From Chrysogorgia sp. JL179-B06 (taxonomy: Eukaryota; Cnidaria; Anthozoa; Scleralcyonacea; Chrysogorgiidae), in contig JAYKKM010000348.1 in the NCBI GenBank assembly GCA_035772405.1, positions 4,253,501-4,317,500 on the forward strand: a DNA stretch of 64,000 bases. The letters run 5' to 3'. Shown one piece after another: positions 1 through 14,000 of the stretch (positions are counted from its first letter, which is position 1; each line of letters begins with the position of its first letter). Under the pieces are notes generated by a model. That model saw only the letters and a list, made by a program, of their open reading frames with translations, did no database searches and was not told where the DNA came from. A program made the position numbers and the translations under genes.

Positions 1-120
1 CATTACTCAATTTAGGCGAAAAGTTCCAACTTTAGACGGTGAAAAATGCGTCGCAAATTTCCACTAAAACAACGGTAGTTTTTCCGACGCCAGTTTCTTC
101 ACAACAAAAAGAAAACAATT

Positions 121-672
121 ATGAAAACATTTGTGGAAACACCATGTAAATAATTTTATTAGCTACAAACAGTCTTTGAAATTCGCGGCGGCATTCGGCA
201 ATTGCCGACGTGAATAACGAAAATAGCGTATCACGTCGGCACTTTTTTGCCGTCGTGAATTTGTTAACAAGCAGTTTTATCTGATTATTCTTCAGGTAAC
301 TTTGTTCTGTTCTTTCAATTCCTCGTACAATTATCTTGGACAAAATAATAATAAATAAGTTTCAATAGTATTTTTGTATATAATATATTTTATTGTAGTA
401 TTTTTTCGACTATGGTGCAAGTTGTATACTTGTTTTCATCAGGCTGAGGCCAAGAGATACAGTATAAGATACTAAGAAGTGGTTTTAGGCCTTCAAGATG
501 ATGCACTATAAAGTCACCTTCGTGGAGATATTTGACTACAACTAAACATGAACTGTTTTGCCGCCGTGAATTCGAGTATTGCCGACGTGAAATGGATAAT
601 GACGAATTCGCGACGGCAGTTTTTTGCCGACGTAAAAAATTCTGAAATTCAAAGACTGACAAATGTTTTCAT
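121..672. repeat. Inverted-repeat element with GCCGACGTGAA motifs
   Basis: The left end (ATGAAAACATTTGT, then CAGTCTTTGAAATTC) recurs inverted at 645-672. Both arms contain several copies of a GCCGACGTGAA-type motif and a TTTTTTGCCG(T/A)CG motif. This looks like a non-autonomous DNA element with subterminal repeats. Boundaries and superfamily are uncertain. The small open frames across it are not genes. Confidence 0.5.
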
Positions 673-1187
673 AATTATTAATCACCACCATGCAATCCTT
701 CAAGAATTTAAAAAGAAAACAGCTGAAACAAAGACGAACAACATTTCCCTCGAACACGTTGCCGTGGCTTGGGCAGGTTTGTGAGACGATGAAACTTTTT
801 GGAATCTCAATATAGCTACCTGAATACGAAAATATGGAGAAGTCAAAGAGAAACTCCGCATCAGTGACCGCATTGTTAGTGGGTTTCCGAAAATTTTGAA
901 ATCTAGATTATTAGGTAATAGTATTAGAAACCATTAGGAGGGGGTAAGAGAACCCATTAAGCGCGGGGTTTTAGGGTTAGGATCTAAGTTGTTTTTAGGG
1001 TTAGCAGTTCTATGATGTATTTCATCATACCGGCATGTCCAATCGTATGATAGCAGTACAATCTCTCATTTCGTCCCACCTCTCGCGGATACTAAAAAAG
1101 ATCGTCCAGAAGACAATTGCTTGCGGGAGGGTGTCACAAAATAGGAAGAAGAGTAAGGATTCATTCCGCTGGCAGTTACTCGTCCTT

Positions 1188-1254
1188 AACATGCATCTAA
1201 AGTCTAAACCATAAATCAGGCTGATTAGTCGCAATGTGTAAACGTAGCTCGAAT
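1188..1254 (-). repeat. Fragment of a dispersed MITE family (second copy at 5160-5338)
   Basis: Sequence around AAACCATAAATCAGGCTGATTAGTCGCAATGTGTAAACG matches both arms of the inverted-repeat element at 5160-5338 (motif GATTTATGGTTTAGAT). It is a short relic. The rest of 673-1440 shows nothing codable. Confidence 0.45.
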
Positions 1255-1440
1255 ATTTTGATGTCACGTGGCGGTCATATTTATGTAACAGTATAGTTGC
1301 TCGACTGACGACTATTATCATTCATATGCAACCTCGATTTCATGCTTTTGTTTGCGGCCTTTGAAGCAAATTTGTGAAGTGTCTACATCTAACACGGTCA
1401 TGTCAAACGATTAACGGATTCCATATTGTCTTTTCTCCAG

Positions 1441-2038
1441 GTATCCAAGGGTTCAGGAGAAGCAATAGCTTTCTACAGTATTCCAGAATTTGATGAGTGG
1501 AAGGCCGGTGTGGCGAACGTGAAATCATGGAACATCAAATACTACAAAGGGTTGGGTACAAGTACCCCAAAAGAAGCGAAAGAATATTTCGCGGATATGG
1601 AGAAGCATAGGATCTTATTTGATTATACAGGAATTACGGATGATGAAGCCATCTCACTGGTACGTTTCACTGAAGAAGCGCCGATGAGTTAAGGTTGAAC
1701 AATTAAGAATAACCTGTGAAAGAATTTCTAACTACTCTATTCTGTTTAGGCTTTCAGTAAAAAAAAGATTACTGAACGTAAACAGTGGTTGACAAACCAG
1801 CTAGAACAACGAAAACTGCGGAGGGAGGCTGGTCTACCCGAGGTAAGAACTCGAGAAGTTACCACCGTTATAAATTATAATTTGCAACTTTTCATTTACG
1901 TCTTATGTGTATTTCTTTACTAGATATACTTGTACGGCCCTGGAACGAAGAGAATAACTTACACGGACTTCGTAAACAAGGAGCTTATTCTCTTTTCGAA
2001 TGCTGACAACGAACGGTCTATTCCTTCTTTGGTGGATG
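1441..2038 (+). CDS. TOP2: TOP2 exons: end of TOPRIM region and start of the winged-helix domain
   Basis: Three closely spaced exons (1441-1659, 1750-1842, 1924-2038). The first begins with VSKGSGEAIAFYS after an acceptor ending ttttctccag, and encodes the YYKGLGTST segment that follows the TOPRIM acidic residues. The third ends in a split Gly codon (phase 1) that is completed by the exon at 5592. Bases 1-1440 contain no further topoisomerase exon that I can find, so the window opens inside an intron. Confidence 0.94.
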
Positions 2039-5000
2039 GTAAGATGAAACATGGGGGGCCTTTTTGAACTGGGTATAATATGGATAAAAGAACTTCAATA
2101 CCGTATTTCCTCTAATAGGCGTTTATTAAATTTTGAAACAATTTGATGCGGCGTTTATTATAAGGGGGCGTTTATTAAACAATATGTTATTGACCGAGCG
2201 CGAGGTCCGGATAAGAAGGATATTGGTCGAGTACCTTTTTCGTTTTTACTTTTATCATTATTTACTTTATTTAACTTTAGCGATGGCTAGTTTAAACTGA
2301 GTTGCTTACATCACTTCGACAATGAAGCCAGTCAACGTAGGTGGAAAAAGAAATTAAAATGATTCCTTGTTTGGTTCCATTTTAGCATCCTTTTTCTTGC
2401 AATTTCTGTATTTTTTTCTAATAAACGTCGCTCTGATGTGTAGAGGGAGGCGTTTATTGGCATTCTTGTATGAAAAGGGAGGCGTTTATTTGAGGCTAGG
2501 CGTTTATTGGCATTCTTGTGAAAAGGGGAGTCGTTTATTAGAGGCTAGGCGTTTATTAGAGGCTAGGCGTTTATTAGAGGAAATACGGTATGTCGAAAAA
2601 TACTTAAAGGGCAGCGTCATGACTTGTGCATGCTCAAGTCTGTTTTTCTGCGTACGAGAGGTGCACTTACCATGGATTCCACTAAGAGTGAATATGATTG
2701 GGTCCTTTAGCTTAAGCAAAATCACTGTCACTTCAGTAATTACATCCAGCCAAGCATTTCCCATCAATCCATGACTGGTATATCGTCAAGTAGATCCTTT
2801 TAAGGGAATCGTTCCATCTTTTCTTGGCTTCTTTACATTGATCCTGTAACTTGTTCTTGCGACCGAAGTTCTCTCGCTTTCCGCCATGCGATTTACCGAG
2901 TATGGACGCCATTTTAAATCGTAAGCCAACTGGAAAAAAATCCCTTGAGGACACATCGGAAGGACACATGCTCCGAAACGTCCTCTATTAAAATTATCAT
3001 CTTTCATATTATATCCAGTTCTTTCGAGAATTTTGCAGCTTTCATATTTATTCTTATTATGGCCCTATTGAACAGTTGAACTCTCGACTCAAAATATTTT
3101 AATATGCTTGGTTATTTTATTACTGAAATAACAATGACACTTAACATAATAATAATAATAATGTGAAGTACATGGTCGTGTACGAAATATTAACTTCTTA
3201 TTAACCGAGAGCGCGATCATTACGGGAAAATATCAGACCGGGGTCTGATATTTTCCCGTAATGACCAAGCGGTCGAGGTTAATAAGAGGTTTATTATATG
3301 GCATGGCTTTTTTAAACAACATACTTTACATACGTTTTGAGTGACAGAATCGTCATTTTCAATCTTGTTCTTCTATTGCTTTCATGATGGTAAGACTCTC
3401 TTTTAGATTGTTCATCGTCCGACGCGTACATGATTTAGTGCTTAATTTACTAAATTCGTTCAATTTTTGCTGCTTTTCAAAAATTTCCTATCGTAAATCC
3501 GTAATCCAGACCGGACGTGTCTCAGCCAATCAGGGCACGAAATTTCACTGGAAGTAGCTTGTGCCATATAATATTAGTCCACCGTATTGGTTGATGTATA
3601 AGGGTTCCGCGGAAAGACTAAAAACTAGGTTAGTATGAGGGTTAATATTAGGGTGATATAAAAGTTTGAAAAATAACCTTAACCCAAAATCAAACCCCCT
3701 TATATACTAACCGTCACACTAATGTTAACCCTTGTACTAACCATGGAACAACTAGTTTCCAGTCTTTCCGCGGAAACCTTATTTTAAAGTATACTTTCTA
3801 GTGATCATCGTTGATACTGATCGTGCGAAAAGGACTGGTACTAGTACCAGAAATTTGGCTGACGTTTCATATTAGAATCACGAATTCAAAACCTAGTCGT
3901 AACTGCAATCCTAATAACTCTTGCGATAATGCTTTATTTTAAAAATAACAGCGGATTTTAATTTCAAATTTCGATGGTTTTGCCTTCCTGATAAAGAAAT
4001 GGCCATACGAGGGTAATCCAAGTAAACAAAAGGACTCTTGTGCAAAACATCATCCCTAATTTCCACAAATAAAAATCTTGTTATCCGCCATCTTGTTTTA
4101 ATACCTTACCTAATTAACATGACGTCACAAGAAGGGTAAACATGATGAAACTTTCCTTTCTGGTACCTGAATTTATGTGGTATACTTTTAAAAGTATTGT
4201 GGTTCAATTGAGAAAGAAAAACATCTACAAAAATCAAGTTTTAGACCTATATACGTGAAATTATGGCTGACTAAAGTTTTCACTTTACCCTGCTTGTGAC
4301 GTCACACGCATATCGAAAAATTATCCAAGATGGCGGATCATGGTGGAAAATAGGAAGGTGGAGGCTATTTCAGATACAGTAGAGCACCTAGTCACCAGGA
4401 CTTTGGTGATTGTTTATATAACATATATTCTTCGTTCTTTAAAGAGTGAGTGTCAACCGTGACGCATTGCACGCTCGGTCGGCCATTTTTTGAAGCACGA
4501 AATTCCCTTGGTGAACTGCATCCGTAAATATCTTGTCAATCCTTGATATAAATTATTCATTTTGTCTTTTAATTGAAAGAGGACATACCTTAGAAAGTAA
4601 TTATTTCTATATTTTTCACAAAACTCGGCGTTTTCTTGACTTTCGTTTCGAATTATGTCAGCCTTGACTGACGCGAAGCGTGCAAGACCAAGTGACGAGG
4701 TTCAAACCAAAAAATCAGGTTCCGAGTCGACGTATTTGGGTTGTAGATGAATAAGAAAGCCTCTATAGGGTTTCCTGAGAAGACTCGGCGAATTTCCGAA
4801 GTATTTACCGCCTCAAGTTGGCTCGAAAAGATAAACACAAACGCGCAATGCACGACGGTTGACACTCACTCTTTAAAAACCCCGCTTTAAATTTTTCGAT
4901 TCAGTAATAACCCTGCTTTCGTATTTGAAATAGCCTCCACCAAACAGGAATGTCTTTTGTCGAAATTAGTGATGTTGTTTTGCACAAGAGTCGTTTTGTT

Positions 5001-8000
5001 TACTTTTGTTCACCTCGTAAGACCGTTTGTTTATTAGAAAGGCAAAAAAAATTGTGTTGCCATATCCCTTTAACTGTTGTAAATTCATTATTTGTTTTGC
5101 ATTATCGTTAATATTTTGCGAGATATTTTAAATTGTGAAATTCCAAAATGGATTTCTAAAGCTGCGTCTACACATTGTGATTAATCGGCCCGATTTATGG
5201 TTTAGATTCACGTTAAGCACTAGAAACAGCGCAATGATTTGTGGGCTCATAATCCATACTGTTCTTCCTGTTTCTCCTTACCTACCATCTATCTAAACCA
5301 TAAATGGACCTGATTAATCGCAGTATGTAAAATCGTACCTTAAACACGGAGTGCTGGCATAAAAGGGGAAGCCCCTCCCCCTCGAAACAATGGAGTCTTT
5401 GAGATTTTAAAAGTCCGTTCAAACAATGGATTCTCGAAATAATGGAGATTTTGTTGTTTTGATTACTTCTCATTTCTCTCTGTTTCCTGACCAATCACAG
5501 TAATTGAACTAATTATGATTGGCACGGTGAGCATCTCACCGCCAATATATGCAAGCACTCCGTGTTTAAGCGGTATTTCTTGTTTATTTAGGTTTGAAAC
5601 CAGGTCAACGTAAAGTGATATTCACGTGCTTCAAACGGAACGACAAAAAAGATATCAAGGTTGCGCAGCTCGCAGGATCGGTTGGGGAATTATCTGCGTA
5701 CCATCATGGCGAGGTATTGTAGTTCGTTTAGTTTAACAGTATTTAGTTAAGAAATAGAAAACATTTTCCGTGTTGCCATTTAAAAACAGTCTGCTCATGG
5801 ACAACGAGTGCGAGTTGTCTAATTGTTTTAGTATCAACCAACAAATTTTCAGATAGTTTCACCTTTTCAGATAGTTTCACCTTTTTGTTTGTAGAAGTCT
5901 CCCCATTCAAAATGTAGAGTAGCTCGATGGCACATGATAAAAAATCGCTCACAAAAAACGAGGTTGTGTAATAGCACTTTGTCGAGATGACGTCAGTACC
6001 CATGTTTGTCCGCATTTACCCATAATTATTGCGGCCATAACATAAGGAAATAGCTCATTTGCAACATATTTTGTGAGTCAAATTTGGTTGATTTGTCCGC
6101 ATTTTGAGCTACTAATAGCAACCACTTATTTAAAGGGTTATTACTTTGCTTCAAATTTAGTCTAGATATACTCCAAGGCATAAGCGAATTCGTTTTCTTA
6201 TTCGAAAATGTCAAACTGAACAATTTTCCATTACTTTCGGGCCAATGTTTTCATGATTTCATCACTCGTATATAAATTTTAGCGGATGCCATGTTTGGCC
6301 TAGATTTCGGGTTTTGCTTGCAGCGTGAACAATGAATATGCCGTGGCTTCCGATTTGACTCGTATCTAAATGAATGCAAAACTCCAAACATGCGCGACGC
6401 TTTAGCTTCTTGAACCGGGGAGTTAGTTCAAGAAAGGCGAGCGGGAATTTCTTTTTTTTTCAATTCAACCAAACATATTTCAACAGAGACTTGTAGCCAG
6501 TTATATAAGCTATCCAATGATATATAGGTTTATATATTTTCCCGATTAATACACAGCGCTATATTGTTTACCCCAAAACACACCGCGAAGGTCTACAGTA
6601 ACCTTAAATAGAAACACACCTTTTAGCCAATCGCAACACACAATATTCGTTATGCAAAGCCATAACGCGTCTACAACACTACTGATATACACACGCACAT
6701 ATTTCTAAGCTCATTCACCATCATGGCTTTTTCAGTGCCTGATTACATCAATTTTTTTATCTCAACTGTAATTTACTTTGATCATTTTTGTTTGCAGTTT
6801 TTTAACGCGTTTACTAATTCTAGGGGTGTGCTTATGTATATGTGTGTATATATATATATATAATTATATGTGCATGTGTGTGTGTTTTGATATACAAATA
6901 TTATAATCGTAGCTATATTAATTTTCTGGGCGGAAAACATAGGTGTAAGTCCATTTTTTATGTTGTGGAACAACTCGTGCAATTTACCCTGTTTAAGAGC
7001 AAGATAAAGCCCCTATTGATCTATTTTGAGTCGTAAATTCAATTTCCTTTGACTTATTGATGACCGCCTCGCAGTTAAACTCCTTATGTAAGGTGTTCTT
7101 TGCCATAAACGCAATGTTTCATCTTTATTGTAGCAAAGTTTAGCAATGACCATTGTCAACCTGGCTCAGAACTACGTCGGCAGCAACAATTTAAATCTAC
7201 TGCTGCCCATTGGTCAGTTTGGTACACGTCTCCATGGCGGAAAAGACTGTGCCAGTTCTCGATACATCTTCACCAAACTCAGTCCTCTTGCTCGCTGTGT
7301 GTTCCCGCAACACGACGATTCTGTGTTGAATTTTCTCACGGAAGACAACCAGGTTATTGAGCCCGAGTGGTACTGCCCAATCATTCCAATGGTGTTGGTT
7401 AATGGTGCTGATGGCATTGGCACTGGATACAGTACCAAAATCCCGAACTTTGACCTCCGGGAGTTAGTCGATTATGTTAAAGACTTGCTCCAGGACAAGC
7501 AACCCAAAGTATTGGTACGGTTTTATTATATATGGTTGGTTAGCTAGCTAGCAACTTATTAATGTGTCATGTCTTCTAGCGGGCCACAAGTGGCCTACTA
7601 ATTGAGGACACTGATCAATATGTAAATATAAAATTACAGGAATAATAATATAAGTTATTTAAAATTCACAAAATCAACTGACATCTACCAGTAAGTACAA
7701 TATCTAATTACATCTAATTACAATATATTTACATTATGTCGATTTTCACAATAGTACAAATTTGTCAACTAGAGTAATAAGGTTTTTCTTTATGATGCTG
7801 CATTTAAATGCAGATAGTGAAGTTAAATTTATATCCTCGTTATTTAGCTAATATAGGGTCCATAATATCTCAATGAATGTTTTCCAAATCTAACAGAGTT
7901 AAATCTTGGTATAAAGAATTCTGAGTTCCTAAGGTTATAATTAGCTGGTAAACTTTTAAAAAGCTTTAAGATATTTGCTGGAAGTAATCTATACATAACT

Positions 8001-11000
8001 TAACTGAACATGAATATTGTAACATCCTGTAGTCTGTTCTGCAGACTTATTAAGTTTGCACGAGAAAGAAGGTCGTCATATGTAGAGTTCCAGTCACAAA
8101 ATATCGCTCGCATATAAAATGTTACCATCTCTATTTTCAAGTAAAACTCTTGTATATTTCACTGCTTAATGTCGAGGCTGTGTCAATGTGATATTTTCTC
8201 TGAGAAATTGAACTTCTTGTATTGACCATTTTCACTCTGTAGCAACCATCCTATAAGAATTTCACTGGCGAAATTAAACAGGTGGACGCTCAGAGATACG
8301 AAGTCTTTGGAAAAATTGAAGTGCTTGATGATAAAACGGTGGAGATCACTGAGCTCCCTGTCAGCACGTGGACACAAACCTACAAGGAGTCCGTGTTGGA
8401 AGTAATGGTGCACGGCACAGAAAAGTACAAGGCTTGTATTAGGTAAGTTAGACTTGCTCCAAGTGCGCCTCTTGATTATTTCGAAACGGGTTTATTTCAA
8501 GGGTGGTTTGAAAAGCTGTCGAGCAAAAAAGCGAGCGGGCTAGTAAGTTTATTATTTATTTTAAGTACAGTCGACGGATTACAGAATCGACCAACCTCAT
8601 ACCCAGGTTCTTATCTTCGCTCCACGAGCGAATCGACTTATCCTCCGGCGTTTTCAATCAATTATTGTTTTCTATATAGAGTAATATAAAAAATAAAATG
8701 CTGTATCTCATGCATTTTATGATAAATAAAGCTGGTTCCAAGGTTTTCCATTCTGTGAGTCACTATTTGTACAGCAGTGTTCATGTCACAATTTCAACAC
8801 TATTTGGTTATTTTCTATGTACAAAAACTAATCCTTACCCAAAATCAAACCCTGATCCTAACCCAAACCGTCATCCTAACCCTAACTTTATTTCAGTTTA
8901 AATGACATTGACAACACAAATTTAAGTTTGTCTAATATGAAAGAACTCGTAAAATGATAGAGTAACACCTTTTGCAACTTTTCCGTATTTTACTTCATTT
9001 TTGAAATATTTCAGTAGATGGTCTCATAGACGTCAGGTGCAGGGTTTGTTCCACAAATTTACTTGAAAATGTGCGTATAATAACTCCTCATGATAATGAA
9101 CGTTGTAAACTTAGCAATAACTGAGATATAAGACATTTTTTAATGAGTGAAAATTCTCCACCCTGCGCCTTACGGACGTCAGACCATTTCATTTACATAT
9201 CAAACAAACTGAAATATTTCAAAAACAAAGTAAAATACGGAAAAGTTGTAAAAGGTGTTACTCTATCATTTTATGAGTTCTTTCATATTAGACAAACTTA
9301 ATTTTTACGTATTTATAAAGCAGAGCTGCTAAATATTACTCGGTCGAAACCGTTTTGCGATTCGACGATGGCAAGTATTATTTTTCTTACTCCGAATCTG
9401 GAGTTATGTCCGCCATTAATCGTTCATGTTCTTGACCAGCGTAACGAAGTGACGTCAGATTCTCAACGCGAAGAGTCCACGTGGCTAATTCTTCAAGTAA
9501 ATCAAGGTCGTTTTTCAAATTCTTCGTCTGAAAGGCTGGACATTTCATCTACTTCTCTCGAAAAAAACAAGAAAACAAATAACCTCGACCGAAATTCAGG
9601 CGTAGCGTTGAGAATCTGACGTCACAAACAATATTACCTTTTGAAATTGCGGGCTCACTTGGAACACGTTTTTAGTAATGGTGGCCCAAATAATAGTGAT
9701 TTAAGAGCTCAAAATACTTACTTCAAAATACCATTTTTTAGTTTTTTTTTACATCGATGATCACTTTTGACCCTGAAATACTATCTATGCTAAAGAAAAT
9801 CAAAAAGACGGGGGTGAATTTTCATCGTAGTGCCACTTTAAAGTCGAACAATTCTAGGTGGTATTTTGATGTCACGACATGAACTGCTGTACATATAGTG
9901 AATCCCCTTTCCGTTCTCGAGAGGAAATTGACAATATGATGTTTCACGTTACTTCATTGCAGTGACTACAAAGAGCATCACACAGACACCACTGTACATT
10001 TCACCGTTGAAATGACCGAAAGTGAATTGGCGGCTGCGGAAGAAATCGGCTTGCAGAAGAAATTTGGTTTATCTTCGGCAATCAACACCACAAACATGGT
10101 AAGTTATGACAAACACTTTCAGATTTTCAGGGATCAATTTCTCATGAAAAAATATATATATATATATATATATATATTTTAAGTACATAAGCAGGTTTTT
10201 ACGAAGGGTATACAGGTTTGCGTAATATATTAGGCACGTATGTTATGTATTTGGACTCGGTAAAAATCTGGGTTTTTTTCAAATTTGTTTTCTGAATTGA
10301 AAACGGTTAAATATTGGCCGAGATAACGTTCAAAATCTACGTACGACAAAACAGATTTTTTGGATTTGTTAATTCCTGGGATTTGTTATCTCCTGGGATT
10401 TGTTTTCTCCATAATATAATATCTCGGGGGGGTAGAAGAGGCTGGCGAGGGGTTATTGTAGTACGTATTTCTAGTTTTAATGGGAACGAACGACGACTTG
10501 AAATCAGGGTTGGATATGAAAGACAACAGTAATTACTTTAAAATAGCAAATTTGGAAAGTGTGTCATGCCAGATTTAAAATGTCTATCCGGAGTTTGGGG
10601 ATTTTACATATTCGTAATATAATATATCTTGTCGTTCGAAAATTTCATCTTTCGTGCCTTTTCCCTTTGTTAACACGCGAAGTCATTGCAAAACAGTGAA
10701 ATACAAAGAAAGTTTGGCTTTGAACTTTAAACACACCTGTTTAGACAAAATTTGCTCAATTCCCTAAAAAAAATTTGTATTTCACTGCTAAATCAGTGCA
10801 AAGTTTTTGCGTGTCCCTGCTTTGACGTCATTTCATTAAAGTGATTAGTATCACTGTAGCAGGAGGGAAAGGCAAGAAGACGAAATTTTTGCACAAGATA
10901 TTTTACAATTTTTCTCAGAGATTCCAATGATCACAAATATAAACGTAGAATAAAGATAAGAGCCCAGCTTAAAATCTTCAAATGTAAAGCCATGACAATA

Positions 11001-14000
11001 AAAAATTCCAATATATTTACTAGTGTTTCGTTGCACCCAGCAACATCTTCAGAGTGATTAAGTTATTCTACGTCTACGAAATTTGGGTATGGTAGTTGAC
11101 AACAGCTTAAGCTTAGAAAAGCATGTCAACTCCATTTGTAAATCAGCTTTTTATCACATAAGGATGATTGCAAAAATTAGGGAGTATCTGTCAGAAGAAT
11201 CTACGGCAGCTCTTGTGCACGCCTTTGTTACGTGTAGACTAGACAATGGAAATGCGCTTTTGTATGGTCTGCCTAAGTACATTATACAAAGACTGCAGTC
11301 TGTTCAAAATTGTGCTGCTCGTCTTGTTATGAAGAACTCTAAGTATGCACATGTCCATTACTCATGGAGCTCCACTGGCTGACAGTGGAACAGCGTATTA
11401 TGTTTAAGAGATATAATTAAGTCCCTTAATAACTTAGCTCCGTTTTACATTATCAATTTATTGCAAGCCTATTGTCCTATAGTCGTAATCTTGGTCTAAT
11501 CAAAAGACTTATGGTGACACAGCATTTTCAGTGGTGGCTCCAAAGTTATGGAATCCCTATAATTTTAGACAAACTTTTTGTGATTTTGGATAGATTAGTT
11601 TGTTAGTTAAATTTTTTTTATTGTAAAATTGTAAAGCGCCATAGAACAGTTAGTGTATATGGCGCTGTATAAATGTGTCATTACATACATACAATAGTTC
11701 ATAATTTAATTTATTGTACCTATACACTTTACTAAACATTGTCCTATTTAGGTTCTGTTTGATGCTTACGGTGCGATAAAGAAATATGAAAACATCGCCG
11801 AGATTATCCAAGAATTTTATGTAGTTCGTTTAGAGATTTACATTAAACGTAAAGCATTCCTCGAAGGTATGCTAGCAGCTGAGGCGGAAAGATTAAAGAA
11901 TCAGGCCAGGTTCATTCTCGAAAAAATAGATGGGTCGATAATCCTAGGTAAAGTATCACACATTTAGTTTGCAATATGTTAAACAATAATGGTATACAGT
12001 TATGGTTATGTGTTGTATAGTTACTTTGCGCAAACGAAGAGTGTTTGTTTTAGTTCTAAATAAGCATTTGGCAGACCATGTTTTAAGCCCGTTTTCCACT
12101 TCACCATTTCGCTCGCCGCTAGCGAAATATTTCCACAATGACATCATTGTTTTCAGTTGTCGACCAATGAAAACGGGAAAAAATTATGTCATCGGCGAAA
12201 TGTTTCTCTAGCAGCGAGCAAAATGGTGAAGTGGAAAATGGGCTTTAGAAATGTCCAGTGTGCGAACGCTGCCGTAGCAGCTGCTTTGGCTAAATCATCT
12301 GGTGACATGTCGAGTGTATGCCGAACATTGTGCAAAATATTCTCGTGACCAGTGTTCGCCAATAACGAAGTAAATTTACTTCGTTACACTTTACTTAAGT
12401 AAAAAAAATCACTATTTACTTGTAACGAAGTATATTTTCAACAAATACTTTTTACTTGTAACGAAGTAAAAATTTTGTTAAAAAATCACTTTTTAACTTC
12501 GTTACTTTTTGTTCTTCGGCAAAGTAAAAAATGATATTCGGAACGCGGAGTCGCGAAATACTCGGTCCACTCTATCTTCCGCTGGAGATCTAGAGTGGAG
12601 AAATCGCGTGAAGTTTGTTTTGTATGTGTACGTGATTGGCAACTGTTCAGTTGGCGCCGCCAAACAGCGTACAGTACAAAATTATAAATTGTCATTTGTC
12701 ATGTTGGTTAGTGGTTCGAGAATATATAGTTTGTTTCAGAAGAACTTTTCTGGAATATTTTTTTACCATACTTTTACTTAAGTACGATTTTCAGGCCGTA
12801 CTTTTATTTAAGTAAAATGTTCCGGACGTACTTTTACCCTAAGTAACATTTTCAGGTCATACCTTTACTTTTACTTAAGTATAAACTGAGGAGTTACTTT
12901 TTACACTTTGCTGAATACTGCTCGTGACAATATAATTTCTCAACATGTGGAACGATCTTCAGAATCCTCCTCGGAAAATATGGATTCAAATTGCAACTGA
13001 TTTGAAACTTTTCATTCTCTAGAGGACATGACCAAGCGCAAAATAGTGATGGACCTAGTTGAACGACGTTACGCTTCGGATCCGGTTAAAACATGGAAAG
13101 AGAACCATAAGGGACAGGTTATCGATGATGACACTGACGATAGTAGAAGCGAAACGGGTTCGACCAGTTCAACTGCTGGACCAGACTACGGCTATTTACT
13201 CAGCATGGCAATATTGAGCTTGTCAACGGAGAAAAAAGACGAACTATTGAAGCAACGAGACAATAAGGTAAGCTTGGGAGACTCCACAAAAATGCTGATT
13301 ACTCGGTTATCAGGCTACCTGTGGCTAGCCGAGCCTAGGTTTCGGCTTTTTTATTTTTGGGGTTGAGATTTGGCCTCAACAGGCTTTGCGAAACTGAGGC
13401 ATCTATGCATGTGACCTAGCTATTTGACTCGGGGAAAAGAAGAGTCACAGAGTTTCCTGCGGAGGAGGCTACACGTGACCAGGGTCTTCTTTCTTTTCGT
13501 GGTTCGAAGCGAAGTGTTTTTGCCAGCGATTGCTTGGAAGAAAGTGTTCGAAGTCAGTTATGTGGCTGGGAAGTATCCTGTTATTGAATACGCTCACAAT
13601 GCTTACAAACGCACACGGCGATCGCGGATTTTCGTTTTATTGGCAATGAATCGCAATTGAAAACGTTTACCGAGACCTGCAAACCCTCAAACTATTGTAA
13701 CGATTCTCTCCAAGATGAGAGAAACACAGATGAGAGATCAATCATGAAGAGACGGAATGGGTAGCTTCCGAAGGACAGGGAAATATTATTATGCTGTGTT
13801 GACATTTATCCCTCGATTTATACCGTTTTTACCGATTTATACGAGATTACGTTTAGACAACGCCCGGACCAAGGCCTGGCTATATGCATGCCACTTTTAA
13901 CCATCGCTAAACGATGAACAATGAAATCCCAGATTTCTGAAATCCCAGATTTCCCTCAATGAGAATCCGTTATGTCATCAAGTTGCATTCAAATATTAGA

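Noticed and set aside
548..784. 78-codon frame as an upstream TOP2 exon
   Set aside because: It lies in an inverted-repeat element and does not match the topoisomerase region preceding the 1441 exon.
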